From NCBI GenBank assembly GCA_944384815.1, contig CALWUW010000024.1:1-33955 (forward strand): 33,955 nt of DNA, given 5' to 3'. The notes beneath the pieces were generated by a model. That model saw only the letters and a list, made by a program, of their open reading frames with translations. It ran no database searches and had not been told where the DNA came from. A program made the translations under genes and the position numbers. Positions 32,718 to 33,955 of this stretch are shown in pieces (the stretch's first letter is position 1; each line of letters begins with the position of its first letter). Source of the DNA: an uncultured Clostridia bacterium (lineage in GTDB: Bacteria; Bacillota; Clostridia; Oscillospirales; Acutalibacteraceae).

Positions 32718-33515
32718 TTATTGGGAAACTCGTTTACGAATTCGCTCACGAATTGATTTGATAAAATTGTTTTCCTTTTCACTTGCAAAAAGTATGTCGA
32801 GTATCTTTTCTGTTTGGGTAAGATAGGTCGGGTCATTTTCTGTTTCGTAGAGGGCAGTCATGTGATGGGCAATTATCCATGCAATAGGATTGAGCGCCTC
32901 TCTTGCAACCTTGTGCTTTTCCTCGCCCCTAAGAAAATAGACGAGAGCATTTTCTCGTGCTTTGTAGAGGTTTGGAAGTTTCCTTGCTTGTTCCAATGCC
33001 TTGTCATATTCACTGACTTTCCAATATGTGAAACATATATTATAAAGTGTTGCGCCGCGCACTTCGGAATCTTCCCCATATCGAAGAATTTGTTCCTGAA
33101 CAGCTATGGATTCTCTCAAATGTTGGAGTTTTTCTTCGTTTGTTCCATCAAGTTTTTCAAGGGATGTGGATAGCTGAACGAGTAAAAGAGAATTGTTCGG
33201 AAAGGTTTTTAGTGATTGGCGCATAAGTGCGACATTTTCTTGATGCAACCCTTTTTTATTGTTTTCATCCCATATTCGATTGATTTCACAGTATTGATTG
33301 TTTTTTGCAATTTCGCTCATGCCGAGCAATTCATCAATACTGATTCCAAAGTAATTTGCTAACGACGGTAGCATGGTTATATCTGGGTATCCATCTCCCC
33401 GTTCCCATTTGCTTATGGATTGAAACGATATGCCGAGGTGAGTAGCTATTTCCTCTTGCGTCAGGTCGCGCTCACGGCGCATTCTTTTGATATTTTCACC
33501 AATTAAAAGATTCAT
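32718..33515 (-). CDS. XRE-family HTH regulator with TPR-like C-terminal region
   Basis: A 265-residue transcription regulator. Residues 1-65 are a complete XRE helix-turn-helix (IGENIKRMRRERDLTQEEIATHLGISFQSISKWERGDGYPDI in part; recognition helix ISFQSISKWE). The remainder is helical with repeat-like spacing (VALMRQSLKTFPNNSLLLVQLSTSLEKL, ATLYNICFTYWKVSEYDKALEQARKLPNLY), resembling TPR units that often sense a peptide or protein partner. The gene is clearly AT-richer than the core genes to its left and uses more A/T-ending codons, suggesting transfer. AGGAGG precedes the ATG and there is a good promoter upstream. Its target is unknown; the 8-bp palindrome GAGGCCTC at 33541 may be an operator. 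Confidence 0.9.
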   Translation of the reverse strand: MNLLIGENIKRMRRERDLTQEEIATHLGISFQSISKWERGDGYPDITMLPSLANYFGISIDELLGMSEIAKNNQYCEINRIWDENNKKGLHQENVALMRQSLKTFPNNSLLLVQLSTSLEKLDGTNEEKLQHLRESIAVQEQILRYGEDSEVRGATLYNICFTYWKVSEYDKALEQARKLPNLYKARENALVYFLRGEEKHKVAREALNPIAWIIAHHMTALYETENDPTYLTQTEKILDILFASEKENNFIKSIRERIRKRVSQ

Positions 33516-33555
33516 AGTAACCTCCTGATTCTAATTTTTTGAGGCCTCTGGCTGC

Positions 33556-33584
33556 ATTATACGGAAAATTCACCGCATTGGCAA
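33556..33584 (-). promoter_or_regulatory. Promoter of the XRE regulator
   Basis: On the minus strand: TTGCCA (33584-33579), a 17-base spacer and a perfect TATAAT (33561-33556). The leader contains the palindrome GAGGCCTC (33541-33548). Confidence 0.8.
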
Positions 33585-33748
33585 TAACCGCACAAGAGAC
33601 TTGTTTCTACGAGGCGTAGAAAATTTCTATTTACTGCCATTTGAAAAAAATTACAACAAGTTCGCGTCGTATACAGTAACAAGCAGGGAAACTGTGCGGA
33701 CAGTCTCCGCCTGCATCGGTAGATTTTTTAGGGAGTTCCCTAATACCC

Positions 33749-33794
33749 CCAAAAAAGATACGGCGCAGCACCATCATCAGCACTGCACCGTATC
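33749..33794 (-). terminator. Terminator-like hairpin on the minus strand
   Basis: GATACGG (33757-33763) pairs with CCGTATC (33788-33794), extended by GCAG/CTGC after one mismatch, loop 33769-33782. On the minus strand it is followed by six T. No gene on the minus strand is visible upstream of it within the window, so it may belong to a gene lost or cut by the mobile element. Confidence 0.55.
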
Positions 33795-33840
33795 CCCTAC
33801 ATAAATACTGCCTTATGTGGCGTTAGCAAATGGGAAATCC

Positions 33841-33910
33841 TGTGTTACAGTTAAGTTGCGAGACAAAACAGACAGGAGGAATAACCATTCGTCATGAAAA
33901 CTGTAACACA
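33841..33910. repeat. 12-bp inverted repeat bracketing the transposase ribosome binding site
   Basis: TGTGTTACAGTT (33841-33852) and AACTGTAACACA (33899-33910) are perfect complements. The ribosome binding site and start codon of the transposase lie between or next to them. The left arm could be at the end of an insertion sequence; the other end is outside the window. Confidence 0.7.
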
Positions 33911-33955
33911 AACTATACTGTATCGTCAAGCATTAATTAAATATTCCGAAAAATA
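33894..33955 (+). CDS. Start of a probable transposase, cut by the window edge
   Basis: ATG 33894 follows AGGAGGAATAACCATTCGTC (AGGAGG about 13 bases upstream) and stays open to the end of the window. The 20 residues visible (MKTVTQTILYRQALIKYSEK) match my memory of the N-terminus of clostridial helix-turn-helix/DDE transposases, in which a YRQ-[x]-VIKYS stretch begins the first helix-turn-helix. This is a partial reading from memory: with so few residues the family (possibly IS481-like) is uncertain. The inverted repeat overlapping codons 2-6 supports an insertion sequence. Confidence 0.5.
   Translation, partial: MKTVTQTILYRQALIKYSEK

Larger units (their letters stand above)
33516..33893. 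other. AT-rich non-coding stretch with hairpins
   Basis: No convincing gene. It holds the regulator promoter (33556-33584) and a small hairpin TTTCTACG/CGTAGAAA with a 3-base loop (33604-33622). A terminator-like inverted repeat at 33757-33794 is followed by a T-run on the minus strand. One arm of a 12-bp inverted repeat is at 33841-33852. The frames open here look unlike genes. Confidence 0.6.

Noticed and set aside
33601-33804. A 67-residue plus-strand frame beginning with TTG
   Set aside because: No ribosome binding site, odd composition with a His-rich end, and it runs through two hairpins; other frames here are equally open.

Overview
The window looks like chromosomal DNA of an anaerobic, spore-forming, butyrate-producing member of the Clostridia, with roughly balanced base composition over most of its length. 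The sequence itself supports this: an alpha/beta-type small acid-soluble spore protein, a BofC C-terminal-domain protein, a PdaB-type deacetylase, and a complete thiolase/crotonase/HBD/BCD/EtfBA set for turning acetyl-CoA into butyryl-CoA. I cannot fix family or genus from sequence alone.

Layout. 1-190: tRNA-Asp and tRNA-Thr with a terminator. 0.27-0.86 kb: an unassigned five-helix membrane protein carrying a decarboxylase-like IIGGAD motif. 1.1-3.7 kb: rpsU behind a consensus promoter, a YqeG-type HAD phosphatase overlapping aroQ, efp, and a CD1247-type acidic protein with Cys pairs. 3.8-6.3 kb: a sporulation-flavoured patch (PdaB-like deacetylase, two unknown proteins, SASP, BofC-C protein) with sequences resembling sigma-E and sigma-G promoters. 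6.4-12.3 kb: a class A penicillin-binding protein with a Ser/Glu/Pro tail, then hom, thrB and lysC; lysC has a strong internal ribosome binding site that would yield a separate beta subunit. 12.4-14.9 kb: a small AbrB-type regulator with a Cys4 tail, facing a Tet(M)/EF-G-like translation GTPase.

15.1-21.2 kb: the butyryl-CoA operon thl-crt-hbd-bcd-etfB-etfA. Its promoter overlaps a good match to a clostridial Rex operator, so the operon is probably controlled by the NADH/NAD+ ratio. 21.2-26.7 kb: a YitT-family membrane protein whose apparent promoter sits just upstream of a 21-bp perfect terminator hairpin, a GH127 beta-L-arabinofuranosidase, an RlmL-like rRNA methyltransferase and a diacylglycerol-kinase-like lipid kinase. 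26.75-28.9 kb: groES-groEL with a perfect CIRCE operator (HrcA control). 29.2-32.5 kb: a PepV/Sapep-type dipeptidase and an RluA-family pseudouridine synthase on the minus strand, and radC divergent from them.

32.6-33.96 kb: visibly AT-richer, accessory-looking DNA with an XRE regulator carrying a helical-repeat C-terminal part, a non-coding stretch with hairpins, and what appears to be the start of a transposase at the right edge. A 12-bp inverted repeat there brackets the transposase ribosome binding site. Most of the window is recognisable core metabolism. I found no clear new multi-gene system; the best leads for novelty are the two unknown genes in the sporulation patch, the promoter-hairpin leader of yitT, and the IIGGADQPT membrane protein.
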